Positions 8,361 through 15,045 of a DNA stretch of 19,074 bases are shown here, piece after piece. How positions within the stretch are numbered: the first letter of the stretch is position 1; every line of letters starts with the position of its first letter. The notes beneath the pieces were generated by a model that was not told where the DNA came from, ran no database searches, and saw only the letters and a list, made by a program, of their open reading frames with translations. The DNA comes from CAKVLS01 sp045651685 (lineage in GTDB: Bacteria > Bacillota > Clostridia > Christensenellales > UBA1242), in assembly GCA_045651685.1 (NCBI GenBank), contig JAZRSV010000030.1, positions 1 through 19,074 on the forward strand, read 5' to 3'. A program made the translations under genes and the position numbers.

Positions 8361-8669
8361 ATGAGCGATATAAAGATGGGTTTTGTTAAACCTAATTATG
8401 TTATAAAAATAATTAACAGTGTATTAAAATTTAAGCCATTTGAAGAAAAAAATGAAGTTTTAAGAGTCGCTCAAGCTATGGCAAGAACGGCTTTAGCAAA
8501 CGAATCATACAGCGAAGAAGTAAAAAATTCGTACTTGCAAGCTTTTGAAGAGATCCAAAAACTTACCTTTGAAGAAATGCAAGAAATCATCAAGATAATA
8601 TCTGTCCCACCTCCAACATATCGTGAAGAAGACGATTATATTGATGAAGATGATGATTCTGAAAATTAA
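8361..8669 (+). CDS. Small protein with acidic C-terminal tail, unknown function
   Basis: This 102-residue protein is not recognised. Residues 10-80 look helical and amphipathic (VIKIINSVLKF, EEIQKLTFEEMQEIIKII). A PPP break at 83-85 leads into a tail in which about ten of the last fifteen residues are Asp or Glu. It starts 12 bases after the stop of the 1042-residue gene with AGGAG (8351-8355) five bases before ATG, and shares its promoter and the terminator that follows. Small size, acidity and tight coupling to a giant repeat protein would suit a binding partner or chaperone; this is inference. There is no signal peptide or membrane segment. That it is a gene is well supported by the ribosome binding site and operon position. 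Confidence 0.8.
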   Translation: MSDIKMGFVKPNYVIKIINSVLKFKPFEEKNEVLRVAQAMARTALANESYSEEVKNSYLQAFEEIQKLTFEEMQEIIKIISVPPPTYREEDDYIDEDDDSEN

Positions 8670-8679
8670 TAAATAAAAG

Positions 8680-8711
8680 AAAAACACCCAAAAATTTGGG
8701 TGTTTTTTTAT
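8680..8711. terminator. Bidirectional terminator between convergent genes
   Basis: AACACCCAA pairs with TTGGGTGTT around a short A/T loop (core 8685-8702), with an A run on the left and a T run on the right. It can therefore serve the plus-strand unit ending at 8669 and the minus-strand fba ending at 8755. A weaker hairpin, ATTTGCA (8726-8732) with TGCAAAT (8737-8743), lies between it and fba. Confidence 0.88.
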
Positions 8712-8754
8712 TTATAAATATCAACATTTGCATGGTTGCAAATATGTATATATA

Positions 8755-9681
8755 TTATTTTGCTTTGTTTTTGCTGCCAAAAGTTGCCATTTTGCTAGCA
8801 ACAACTTCGGTTACTTGACTAATTGCGTATTTTAGATATTTGCGAGGGTCAATGTTGTCTGGGTGTTCTTTGATATATTCAAAAATAGCTGTTGTATAAG
8901 CAAGACGAAGATCTGTATCAACATTAATTTTGCAGATATGCATTTTGCTAGCTTTAGCTAACATTTTTTCTGGTATACCTTTTGCACCTTTTATTGCGCC
9001 ACCAAGGCTAATAAATTTTTGTACAGCATCTGGGTTTAGACTGCTTGCACCGTGCAATACTAGTGGGGTGTCTGGCAAAAGTTTTTCTATTTTTTTAAGA
9101 ATATCAAATTTTAGTTCGGCATCACCACTAAATTTGTATGCGCCATGGCTTGTGCCAATAGCAATAGCTAGGCTGTCAACGCCAGTTTTTGTCACAAATT
9201 CGTATGCTTGTTGAGGATCTGTATAGCAGCTGTCTTTTGCATCTACATTAACATGTTCTTCTATGCCGGCTAGTTTGCCAAGTTCTGCTTCTACATAAAC
9301 ACCTTTTTTGTGGGCGTAGTCAACAACCTTTTTAGTTTCTTTTATATTTTCTTCAAATGGCAATGCTGATTTGTCAATCATAACAGAATCGCAACCGATA
9401 TCAATAGCAGTTTTTACCAATTCAAAGCTGTCGCCATGATCTAGGTGGAAAAATACTGGGTATTGAGCATGTTTTTTTGCAGTTGCTACAAGACCTTTTA
9501 GGTAGTCAGCACCTGTAAATTCGATTGCACCTTTACTCATTTGTATGATAACAGGTGATTTTTGTTGATTTGCTGCATCTACTATAGCACGCAAAACATC
9601 TTGATTAACAAAGTTAAAAGCTCCTATAGAATATTTGTTTTTTAGAGCATCTAATAAAATATTTGGTTTTGTTTGTTTCAT
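8755..9681 (-). CDS. fba: Class II fructose-bisphosphate aldolase
   Basis: This is a zinc-dependent cytoplasmic aldolase that splits fructose 1,6-bisphosphate into dihydroxyacetone phosphate and glyceraldehyde 3-phosphate in glycolysis. Family motifs are complete: GAFNF near 20-24, HLDHGDSFE with the catalytic Asp81 and zinc His82, VEAELG with Glu133, the zinc histidines His179 (GTSHG) and His210 (LHGAS), and NVDTDLR at 253-259. The length of 308 residues is typical. The start has AGGAG (plus-strand 9690-9694) about 8 bases upstream. It is the only minus-strand gene in the window and is transcribed divergently from the glycosyltransferase-aminopeptidase-gap unit, so two steps of lower glycolysis share one control region. 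Tagatose-bisphosphate aldolase is a close relative, but general glycolytic use is more likely. Confidence 0.95.
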   Translation of the reverse strand: MKQTKPNILLDALKNKYSIGAFNFVNQDVLRAIVDAANQQKSPVIIQMSKGAIEFTGADYLKGLVATAKKHAQYPVFFHLDHGDSFELVKTAIDIGCDSVMIDKSALPFEENIKETKKVVDYAHKKGVYVEAELGKLAGIEEHVNVDAKDSCYTDPQQAYEFVTKTGVDSLAIAIGTSHGAYKFSGDAELKFDILKKIEKLLPDTPLVLHGASSLNPDAVQKFISLGGAIKGAKGIPEKMLAKASKMHICKINVDTDLRLAYTTAIFEYIKEHPDNIDPRKYLKYAISQVTEVVASKMATFGSKNKAK

Positions 9682-9700
9682 ATGTTCATCTCCTACTGGT

Positions 9701-9729
9701 AGTATAATATTTTTTTGTAATATTATCTA
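9701..9729 (-). promoter_or_regulatory. Candidate fba promoter
   Basis: On the minus strand TATACT (9701-9706) sits 17 bases downstream of TAGATA (9724-9729), giving a good -10 and a poor -35. The leader to the fba ATG would be short, with the AGGAG site at 9690-9694. Confidence 0.4.
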
Positions 9730-9748
9730 CTATTTTTGACTAAAACAT

Positions 9749-9777
9749 TTTTATTTTTTTTTATTTTGTATTATACT
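9749..9777 (+). promoter_or_regulatory. Candidate promoter of the glycosyltransferase-aminopeptidase-gap unit
   Basis: TATACT (9772-9777) is the best placed -10 box, with only a T-rich -35 region (9749-9754). TTGACT at 9736-9741 is a good -35 but lies 30 bases away. TATAAT at 9783-9788 is too close to the ribosome binding site. The start must lie within the 123-base divergent gap 9682-9804. Confidence 0.35.
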
Positions 9778-9804
9778 TAACATATAATAAAAAAGGAGGA
9801 AGTA

Positions 9805-10665
9805 ATGAAGTTAACTTATGTATTTCCTATAACAAATCAAAAGTATGATTTGGAGACTTTTTTTAAGAATTTCAGCCAAGAAAAATTTTTTAAAAAGTAT
9901 AAAAGTTGGGAATTATTTTTTGTAGTAGACTCTCACAACGAAACTTGTAAGGCGAGTGTAGAAAAGTTAGCAAAAACAAACAAAAACATCAAAGTTATAG
10001 AACTTGACAAAAAGTTTAATTATGGTACTGGCTTTAAGGCTTGTGTGCCATATATTAGTGGCGATGTCACTTTGCTAGGTGATTTAGAATATCCAAACAA
10101 TGCTCAACTTTTTGAACAAATGATTGAAAAGTACGAAAAAGGCGCAAACATCGTTCATGTTAAAAAAGCAAGAAAAGGTGCTAAAGCGTTTTTTGGCAGA
10201 CTTGCAGGTTCTACTTACAACTTGTTTGTAAAAATGTTTACCGGCAGAAAAGATGCTTTGGCTGTTACTAGTTTGCAACTATTAGATAGATTAGTTATTG
10301 ATGTGTTGTCAACTTTGCCAGACAAATCAAACTACCTTCGCAACTGTGTTGGTTTAGAAGGTATCACTACAGATGTTGTTGAGATTGACGAAAAAGATCC
10401 TTGTTATAAAGTTGATTATTTTGTAAGAACAACAAGTTCTTTGTTAGCTTTGGTTATGTCAATAGTGACTGTATTTAGTATGCTATTGCTAATTTTGACT
10501 AACACAGTAGGTACAAAAAATATTTTAGCACTAAATGTTATTTTGATATTTACTACTTTAGTTAGCTTTGTGGCAGTATTGATTACGATAAACAAACATA
10601 TATTAGATGTACGCAACGACAAATTAAGAAGTCAACATAATATATCAAAAAGCGTTAATATATAA
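9805..10665 (+). CDS. GtrB/DPM1-like family 2 glycosyltransferase with degenerate active site
   Basis: The fold is that of polyprenyl-phosphate sugar transferases: a GT-A domain (about 1-200) and two C-terminal membrane helices (about 212-232 and 240-262), with a short basic tail. Family landmarks are recognisable: VVDSHNE (41-47, where VDDGSTD is usual), NYGTGFKA (72-79), GDLEYP (92-97), the GRLAGSTYNLFVKMFTG segment and LPDKSNYLRNCVGLEG. Key acids differ from the usual pattern. The DxD position reads LGD (91-93), and GDFRL near 155 reads TSLQL. The enzyme may use altered chemistry or be inactive. The start has GGAGG (9795-9799) six bases upstream. It leads a unit with the aminopeptidase (15-base gap) and gap. 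In active relatives the product is a lipid-linked sugar for surface glycosylation. Confidence 0.8.
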   Translation: MKLTYVFPITNQKYDLETFFKNFSQEKFFKKYKSWELFFVVDSHNETCKASVEKLAKTNKNIKVIELDKKFNYGTGFKACVPYISGDVTLLGDLEYPNNAQLFEQMIEKYEKGANIVHVKKARKGAKAFFGRLAGSTYNLFVKMFTGRKDALAVTSLQLLDRLVIDVLSTLPDKSNYLRNCVGLEGITTDVVEIDEKDPCYKVDYFVRTTSSLLALVMSIVTVFSMLLLILTNTVGTKNILALNVILIFTTLVSFVAVLITINKHILDVRNDKLRSQHNISKSVNI

Positions 10666-10683
10666 AGGAAGTAATTAGTATTG
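10665..10683 (+). promoter_or_regulatory. Ribosome binding site and TTG start of the M29 aminopeptidase
   Basis: AAGGAAG (10665-10671) precedes TTG at 10681 by 9 bases. An in-frame TAA at 10672-10674 rules out any start further upstream, and the codons between it and TTG are TTA and GTA. The next in-frame ATG is at residue 67, past conserved sequence, so TTG is the only reasonable start. Confidence 0.8.
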
Positions 10684-11796
10684 TTAGACAGTAGACTTAA
10701 AGAACTAGCAAGTTTATTAGTAAATTATTCTTGCGAGTTAAAAAAAGATGAAAAAATTTTAATCGAAGCATCAGGTGTTGATCCAAACTTTATTAGCGAG
10801 ATTGTAAAAGAAGTTTATAAAGTAGGTGGTATACCTTTTGTAAAATTATACAACTCTATCGTTAGTCGTGCTTTGCATATGGGCACTAGCGTAGAGAGAG
10901 AAAAATTGCGTTGCAGTTTTGACTTGCCTCAAATGGAGCAGATGGATGCATATATTTCTATTGGATCTTCTAACAAGTTTGAGATGAGTGATGTGCCAAA
11001 AGAAAACTTGCACGCTATATCAAAGTTTTATTCTTACCCAGTACACTCTGATGTAAGAGTAAGCAAAACAAAATGGGTTATATTAATTTTCCCAACACCA
11101 CTGTATGCTCAAAATGCACAAATGAGCACAGAAAAATTTGAAGACTTTTATTGCAAAGTTTGTACCCTTGATTATAAAAAGATGGACAAAGCTATGACCC
11201 CACTTGTTGAGTTGATGAACAAAACCGACAAAGTAAGAATAGTAGCTAAAGATACAGACTTAACATTCTCAATAAAGGGTATGCCAGCAATAAAGTGTGC
11301 TGGTAGATGCAATATTCCAGATGGCGAAGTATTTTCGGCACCAGTAAAAAATAGTGTCAATGGTGTTATAAAATATAACATACCAGTGCTATCAAGCAAT
11401 GGTGTTAGACATGACAACATAACACTAACATTCAAAGATGGTAAAATTATCAACGCTGTTTCGGACAGTCAAGAAGATGTTAACATTGTATTTGACACTG
11501 ACGAAGGCAGCAGATATGTAGGCGAGTTTGCCTTGGGTCTTAACCCATATATCGAAAAACCTATGCTTGACATCTTGTATGATGAAAAGATAAAAGGTTC
11601 GATACATTTTACACCAGGTTGTTGCTATGATGAGTGCGATAACGGTAATAAGTCTGCTATACATTGGGATTTGATACAATGTCATACACCAGAATATGGT
11701 GGCGGAGAGATCTACTTTGATGATGTATTAATTCGCAAAGATGGTAGATTTGTGATAAAAGAGTTAGAAGGGCTTAACCCAGAAAACTTAATTTAA
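10681..11796 (+). CDS. M29-family metalloaminopeptidase
   Basis: This is a cytoplasmic two-metal exopeptidase that removes N-terminal residues from peptides. The metal-binding set of the family is visible: Glu216 (NIPDGEVF), Glu282 (VGEFALG), His309 (GSIHF), Tyr316 (CCYDE), and His328 with Asp330 in SAIHWD. At 371 residues it matches the shorter clostridial form rather than the 410-residue AmpS/PepS type. The gene starts with TTG and is probably translated at a modest rate. It lies 15 bases after the glycosyltransferase and 23 bases before gap, with no terminator between, so the three are likely co-transcribed. No functional link to glycolysis is known. Family assignment is secure; the substrate preference cannot be told. 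Confidence 0.9.
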   Translation: MLDSRLKELASLLVNYSCELKKDEKILIEASGVDPNFISEIVKEVYKVGGIPFVKLYNSIVSRALHMGTSVEREKLRCSFDLPQMEQMDAYISIGSSNKFEMSDVPKENLHAISKFYSYPVHSDVRVSKTKWVILIFPTPLYAQNAQMSTEKFEDFYCKVCTLDYKKMDKAMTPLVELMNKTDKVRIVAKDTDLTFSIKGMPAIKCAGRCNIPDGEVFSAPVKNSVNGVIKYNIPVLSSNGVRHDNITLTFKDGKIINAVSDSQEDVNIVFDTDEGSRYVGEFALGLNPYIEKPMLDILYDEKIKGSIHFTPGCCYDECDNGNKSAIHWDLIQCHTPEYGGGEIYFDDVLIRKDGRFVIKELEGLNPENLI

Positions 11797-11819
11797 TTTA
11801 TAAGGAGAAATTATAAAAA

Positions 11820-12833
11820 ATGAAAACAAAAATTGGTATTAACGGATTTGGTAGAATTGGTAGACTAGTTATGAGAGTAGCTAGCAAAAGAGATGATATA
11901 GAAGTTGTTGCAATTAACGACCCATTTATCACTGTTGATTATGCAAAATATCTTTTAGAGCATGACACTGTACATGGTCACTTTGATGGCACTGTAGATT
12001 TCAAAGACGATACACTTATCGTTAATGGCAAAGAAGTAAAAGTATTTGCAGAAAAAGACCCTTCAATGATTCCTTGGGGCAGTGTTGGTGTAGAATATGT
12101 TGCAGAGGCAACTGGTAAATTTACTAACAAAGAAGATGCAGAACTTCACATCAAAGGTGGCGCTAAAAAGGTTGTTATCACAGCTCCTGGTAAAGGTGAT
12201 GTTCCTATGTTTGTTATGGGCGTTAACAATACTTCATACTCAAAAGATATGACTGTTGTTTCAAATGCAAGCTGCACAACAAACTGTCTAGCTCCTTTGG
12301 CAAAAGTTATCAATGATGAATTTGGTATCGTAGAAGGTCTTATGACTACTGTTCACTCAACAACAGCTACTCAACTTACAGTTGACGGTCCTTCTAAAAA
12401 AGACTGGAGAGGTGGCCGTGCTGCTAGCACAAACATCATTCCATCTTCTACAGGCGCTGCTAAAGCAGTTGGTCAAGTTATTCCAGAACTTAAAGGCAAA
12501 CTTACTGGTATGAGCTTTAGAGTTCCTACAGTTAATGTATCTGTAGTAGACCTAACTTGCAAACTTGCAAAACCTACAACTTATGAAGATATCAAAGCTG
12601 CTATCAAAAAACACGCAGAAACTGATATGAACGGTATTCTTGGTTATACCGAAGACCTAGTTGTATCTAGCGACTTTATCGGCGAAAGCAGAACAAGCGT
12701 ATTTGACGCTGCTGGTGGTATCATGCTTAACGATACATTTGTAAAACTTATCTCTTGGTATGATAACGAATGGGGTTATTCTAACAAAGTTGTTGACCTT
12801 ATCGCTTATATGGCTCAAGTTGATAACAAATAA
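11820..12833 (+). CDS. gap: Glyceraldehyde-3-phosphate dehydrogenase, type I
   Basis: This cytoplasmic tetrameric enzyme oxidises and phosphorylates glyceraldehyde 3-phosphate to 1,3-bisphosphoglycerate with NAD. The NAD fold opens with INGFGRIGR (7-15), and Asp34 in INDP points to NAD rather than NADP. The catalytic Cys152 is in SNASCTTNC and His179 in TTVHSTTATQ. WRGGRAAS, IIPSSTGAAK and SWYDNEWGY are all intact. The length of 337 residues is typical. GGAG (11804-11807) lies 12 bases before ATG, a long spacing. Gap is the last gene of the unit and is followed by a strong terminator. The usual partners pgk and tpi are not adjacent; fba lies across the divergent promoter region instead. High expression would be expected, so a promoter inside the preceding gene is possible, though I see none that is convincing. 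Confidence 0.97.
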   Translation: MKTKIGINGFGRIGRLVMRVASKRDDIEVVAINDPFITVDYAKYLLEHDTVHGHFDGTVDFKDDTLIVNGKEVKVFAEKDPSMIPWGSVGVEYVAEATGKFTNKEDAELHIKGGAKKVVITAPGKGDVPMFVMGVNNTSYSKDMTVVSNASCTTNCLAPLAKVINDEFGIVEGLMTTVHSTTATQLTVDGPSKKDWRGGRAASTNIIPSSTGAAKAVGQVIPELKGKLTGMSFRVPTVNVSVVDLTCKLAKPTTYEDIKAAIKKHAETDMNGILGYTEDLVVSSDFIGESRTSVFDAAGGIMLNDTFVKLISWYDNEWGYSNKVVDLIAYMAQVDNK

Positions 12834-12844
12834 TTTTGAAAAAC

Positions 12845-12874
12845 AAAAAATCACCTATAATAGGTGATTTTTTT
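12845..12874 (+). terminator. Rho-independent terminator after gap
   Basis: An A run and ATCACCTA (12850-12857) pair with TAGGTGAT (12861-12868) and a 7-base T tract, beginning 11 bases past the gap stop. Confidence 0.92.
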
Positions 12875-12898
12875 ATTTGTTGCTAAATATCAAACTTA

Positions 12899-12927
12899 TT
12901 GACTAATAGTGATGTTTTTGTTAAAAT
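12899..12927 (+). promoter_or_regulatory. Promoter of the TM2 protein-mnmA unit
   Basis: TTGACT (12899-12904) and TAAAAT (12922-12927) are spaced by 17 bases, each matching five of six consensus bases. The 32 bases 12899-12930 match 24 of 32 with the promoter of the InlB-repeat gene at 14918-14949. The ribosome binding site GAAAGGA is at 12947-12953. Confidence 0.75.
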
Positions 12928-12960
12928 AATTTTGTTAATAAAAATCGAAAGGAAAAAATC

Positions 12961-13761
12961 ATGGCTAAACAAAAAACTACAAAAAGATGTCCTAGATGTG
13001 ATGCAAAAGCAGCTATTCATCAACCAAAATGCGAAGTTTGTGGGTTGATATATGCTCGTATGAACTATGCAACCAACCAAGAAGCAAAAAGGGCTTTGCG
13101 CAAGGGTAAAAGACATCTTGTTGTATATGACAAAACTTTGCCAAAAGATGTTAGCAAATGGAAGTTATTTTTCTTAACTTTGTTTTTAGGTCTTGTTGGT
13201 GGTCACAGATTTAGAGTAGGCAAACCTTGGAAGGGTTTGTATAGCGTTGTATCAGTTATTATGATAGTTGCTGCTGCGCTTTTACCATTCTCTTGGTGGC
13301 AAACAAGCAAACAATATATTATCTGGGCATTAATTTTGCCAACCGGTCCCAATGTAGTTTGGTGGGCGATTGACTGGATAAAAGTTATGTGCAACGCTTA
13401 TAGAGTTCCAGTTGCTATTGAAGAGTCTGTTATGAGAGCTGACGAAAATGTTTTAGAAGACAAAGATGTTATAAAGATCGTAAAAGACCTAGACAAAATG
13501 GCAAAAGAACAAGTCAAAGAAGAGCAACCAGAAGAGCAACCAGAAGAACAACTAGAGGACAAAGAAGAAGATAAAAAAGAAGAAAAGCCTGCAGTAAAAA
13601 AACCTGCAAAACCACAAAAAGTTGTTGTAGAAAAACCTGTAGAAAAAGAACCTTTTGTACCAAAGTCAAAGGTTATCTCTTCGGAAGAAGTAAAAAAATT
13701 AGTTGGCAGAAATGCTAACAGCTCAAAAAATAATAATTCAAACAAAAAGAAGAAAAAATAA
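12961..13761 (+). CDS. Zinc-ribbon and TM2-domain membrane protein
   Basis: A small zinc ribbon at the N-terminus has two CxxC pairs (Cys10, Cys13, Cys24, Cys27). A TM2-type domain follows at about 66-148: KLFFLTLFLGLVGGHRFRVGK with the GGHRF turn, a middle hydrophobic helix (92-110) and a last helix reaching WWAIDWIKV. The C-terminal 120 residues are charged and of low complexity: EEQPEEQPEEQ, Lys/Pro-rich stretches, then a conserved-looking SSEEVKKLVGRNAN and a poly-Lys end. It is a membrane protein with a cytoplasmic or nucleic-acid-facing tail; its function is unknown. It is the first gene of a unit whose TAA overlaps the ATG of mnmA by one base. TM2 identity rests on the GGHRF pattern and layout; alternatives are few. 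Confidence 0.82.
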   Translation: MAKQKTTKRCPRCDAKAAIHQPKCEVCGLIYARMNYATNQEAKRALRKGKRHLVVYDKTLPKDVSKWKLFFLTLFLGLVGGHRFRVGKPWKGLYSVVSVIMIVAAALLPFSWWQTSKQYIIWALILPTGPNVVWWAIDWIKVMCNAYRVPVAIEESVMRADENVLEDKDVIKIVKDLDKMAKEQVKEEQPEEQPEEQLEDKEEDKKEEKPAVKKPAKPQKVVVEKPVEKEPFVPKSKVISSEEVKKLVGRNANSSKNNNSNKKKKK

Positions 13762-14843
13762 TGGATCAAAAAACAGTAGTTGTAGGTATGAGTGGTGGCG
13801 TTGATAGTTCTGTTGCTGCATTATTGCTAAAGCAACAAGGTTATAAGGTTATTGGCCTATTTATGCACAACTGGGAAGAAGATGACGAAGATGGCGCATG
13901 TACTGCTGCAGATGACTTTGAAGATGTAAAAAGAGTTTGCGAAAAGTTAGACATACCATATTATTCTGTCAACTTTGCAAAGCAATATCTTGATAGGGTT
14001 TTTGCAGACTTTTTGCAAGAGTACAAAAAGGGCAGAACTCCTAATCCGGATGTACTTTGCAATAGAGAGATAAAGTTTGGACCATTTCTTGACTATGCAT
14101 TAATGTTGGGTGCTGACTATGTCGCAACAGGACATTATGCAAATATCAGACACGAAAATGGTCTACACTATTTGCAAAGAGCAGTAGATGACAACAAAGA
14201 TCAAACATACTTCTTAAACCAGTTAAATCAAGCTCAATTAGAAAAGGTTATGTTTCCTGTTGGAGATATCGAAAAACCAGAATTAAGGCGTATAGCCGAA
14301 GAAAACGGCTTAATTACGGCACAAAAAAAAGATAGCACTGGCGTTTGCTTTATAGGTGAGCGCAAGTTTAGACAATTTTTGCAAAATTATTTGCCTGCAA
14401 AATCTGGCGATATTGTAGATAATACTGGCAAAGTTGTTGGTAGGCACGAAGGTGTTATGTTTTATACATTTGGACAACGCAGAGGTTTGCATATTGGTGG
14501 CATGAAAGGTGGCAACGGTGGCAGATGGTTTGTGTATGACAAAGATGTAAAAAACAACATTTTGAGAGTAAGTCAAGGTGACGAAAGTGTTTTGTACAGT
14601 AGCGGTCTTGTTTCGTACAAAATAAACTGGATACCAAAACAACCAGACACCAAAACCTTTGAGTGCTTGGCAAGATTTAGACATCGTCAACCATTGCAAA
14701 AGGTAAAAGTGACAATTCACCCAGACAAAGTTGTTGTAGATTTTGACAAAAAACAAAGGGCAATAACCCCTGGTCAATATGTAGTTTTTTATAACGAAAA
14801 AGACTGTCTAGGTGGTGGAATAATAGAAGAAGTTATCAAATAA
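13761..14843 (+). CDS. mnmA: tRNA-specific 2-thiouridylase MnmA
   Basis: This cytoplasmic enzyme installs sulfur at position 2 of the wobble uridine (U34) in Lys, Glu and Gln tRNAs, using ATP and sulfur relayed from a cysteine desulfurase. The ATP loop SGGVDSS is at 11-17. The two catalytic cysteines are Cys100 (NPDVLCNREIKFG) and Cys196 (DSTGVCFIGER). The ATGHYA and DQTYFL tRNA-recognition segments and the C-terminal beta-barrel (TPGQYVVFY) are present. The length of 360 residues is typical. The ATG overlaps the preceding TAA (TAATG), and only a weak AGAAG lies upstream, so translation is probably coupled to the TM2 gene. No sulfur-relay gene is adjacent. The stop codon lies inside the terminator stem. 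Confidence 0.96.
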   Translation: MDQKTVVVGMSGGVDSSVAALLLKQQGYKVIGLFMHNWEEDDEDGACTAADDFEDVKRVCEKLDIPYYSVNFAKQYLDRVFADFLQEYKKGRTPNPDVLCNREIKFGPFLDYALMLGADYVATGHYANIRHENGLHYLQRAVDDNKDQTYFLNQLNQAQLEKVMFPVGDIEKPELRRIAEENGLITAQKKDSTGVCFIGERKFRQFLQNYLPAKSGDIVDNTGKVVGRHEGVMFYTFGQRRGLHIGGMKGGNGGRWFVYDKDVKNNILRVSQGDESVLYSSGLVSYKINWIPKQPDTKTFECLARFRHRQPLQKVKVTIHPDKVVVDFDKKQRAITPGQYVVFYNEKDCLGGGIIEEVIK

Positions 14844-14873
14844 GTGACAAAAATATCTTGTCTCTTATTTTTT
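14838..14873 (+). terminator. Terminator overlapping the mnmA stop codon
   Basis: AAATAAG (14838-14844) pairs with CTTATTT (14864-14870), and GACAA (14846-14850) with TTGTC (14858-14862), with one T-T mismatch, then a T run. The stem includes the TAA stop. The following A/T-only palindrome (14875-14893) may add to it. Confidence 0.8.
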
Positions 14874-14917
14874 ATTAAAAAATTATTTTTTAAGTTGCTG
14901 CTTTGTTGTCAATTTGC

Positions 14918-14946
14918 TTGATAAATTTGCTTGTTTTTATTAAAAT
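14918..14946 (+). promoter_or_regulatory. Promoter of the InlB-repeat protein gene
   Basis: TTGATA (14918-14923) and TAAAAT (14941-14946) are spaced by 17 bases in the same sequence context as the TM2-mnmA promoter. The leader would be about 90 bases and contains the large palindrome at 14962-14996. A weaker second candidate, TTGCGG (14993-14998) with TATAAG (15015-15020), overlaps that palindrome. Confidence 0.7.
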
Positions 14947-14961
14947 AATAACAGATAATGT

Positions 14962-14996
14962 GCAAATAATATGTTTATATAAACATATTAATTTGC
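14962..14996. promoter_or_regulatory. Large palindrome in the leader of the InlB-repeat gene
   Basis: A perfect 24-bp palindrome (14967-14990, half site TAATATGTTTAT) is extended by GCAAA (14962-14966) pairing with TTTGC (14992-14996) across a one-base bulge at 14991. It starts about ten bases past the expected transcription start. It could be a repressor operator or, in RNA, a stable leader hairpin. No T tract follows, so it is not a terminator. Confidence 0.7.
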
Positions 14997-15045
14997 GGCA
15001 AAGTTTTGTTAAATTATAAGATAAAAAATAAAAAGGAAAGTCGAT

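Noticed and set aside
8726..8743. Hairpin ATTTGCA/TGCAAAT as a separate regulatory element
   Set aside because: It lies between convergent gene ends next to a strong terminator, is only 7 bp long, and is likely incidental or a minor part of fba termination.
9783..9788. TATAAT as the -10 box for the glycosyltransferase gene
   Set aside because: Transcription would start inside the ribosome binding site at 9795-9799, and there is no suitable -35 box.
14310..14777. Minus-strand open frame of 155 codons inside mnmA
   Set aside because: mnmA is complete and conserved across this stretch, and no start signals are present.
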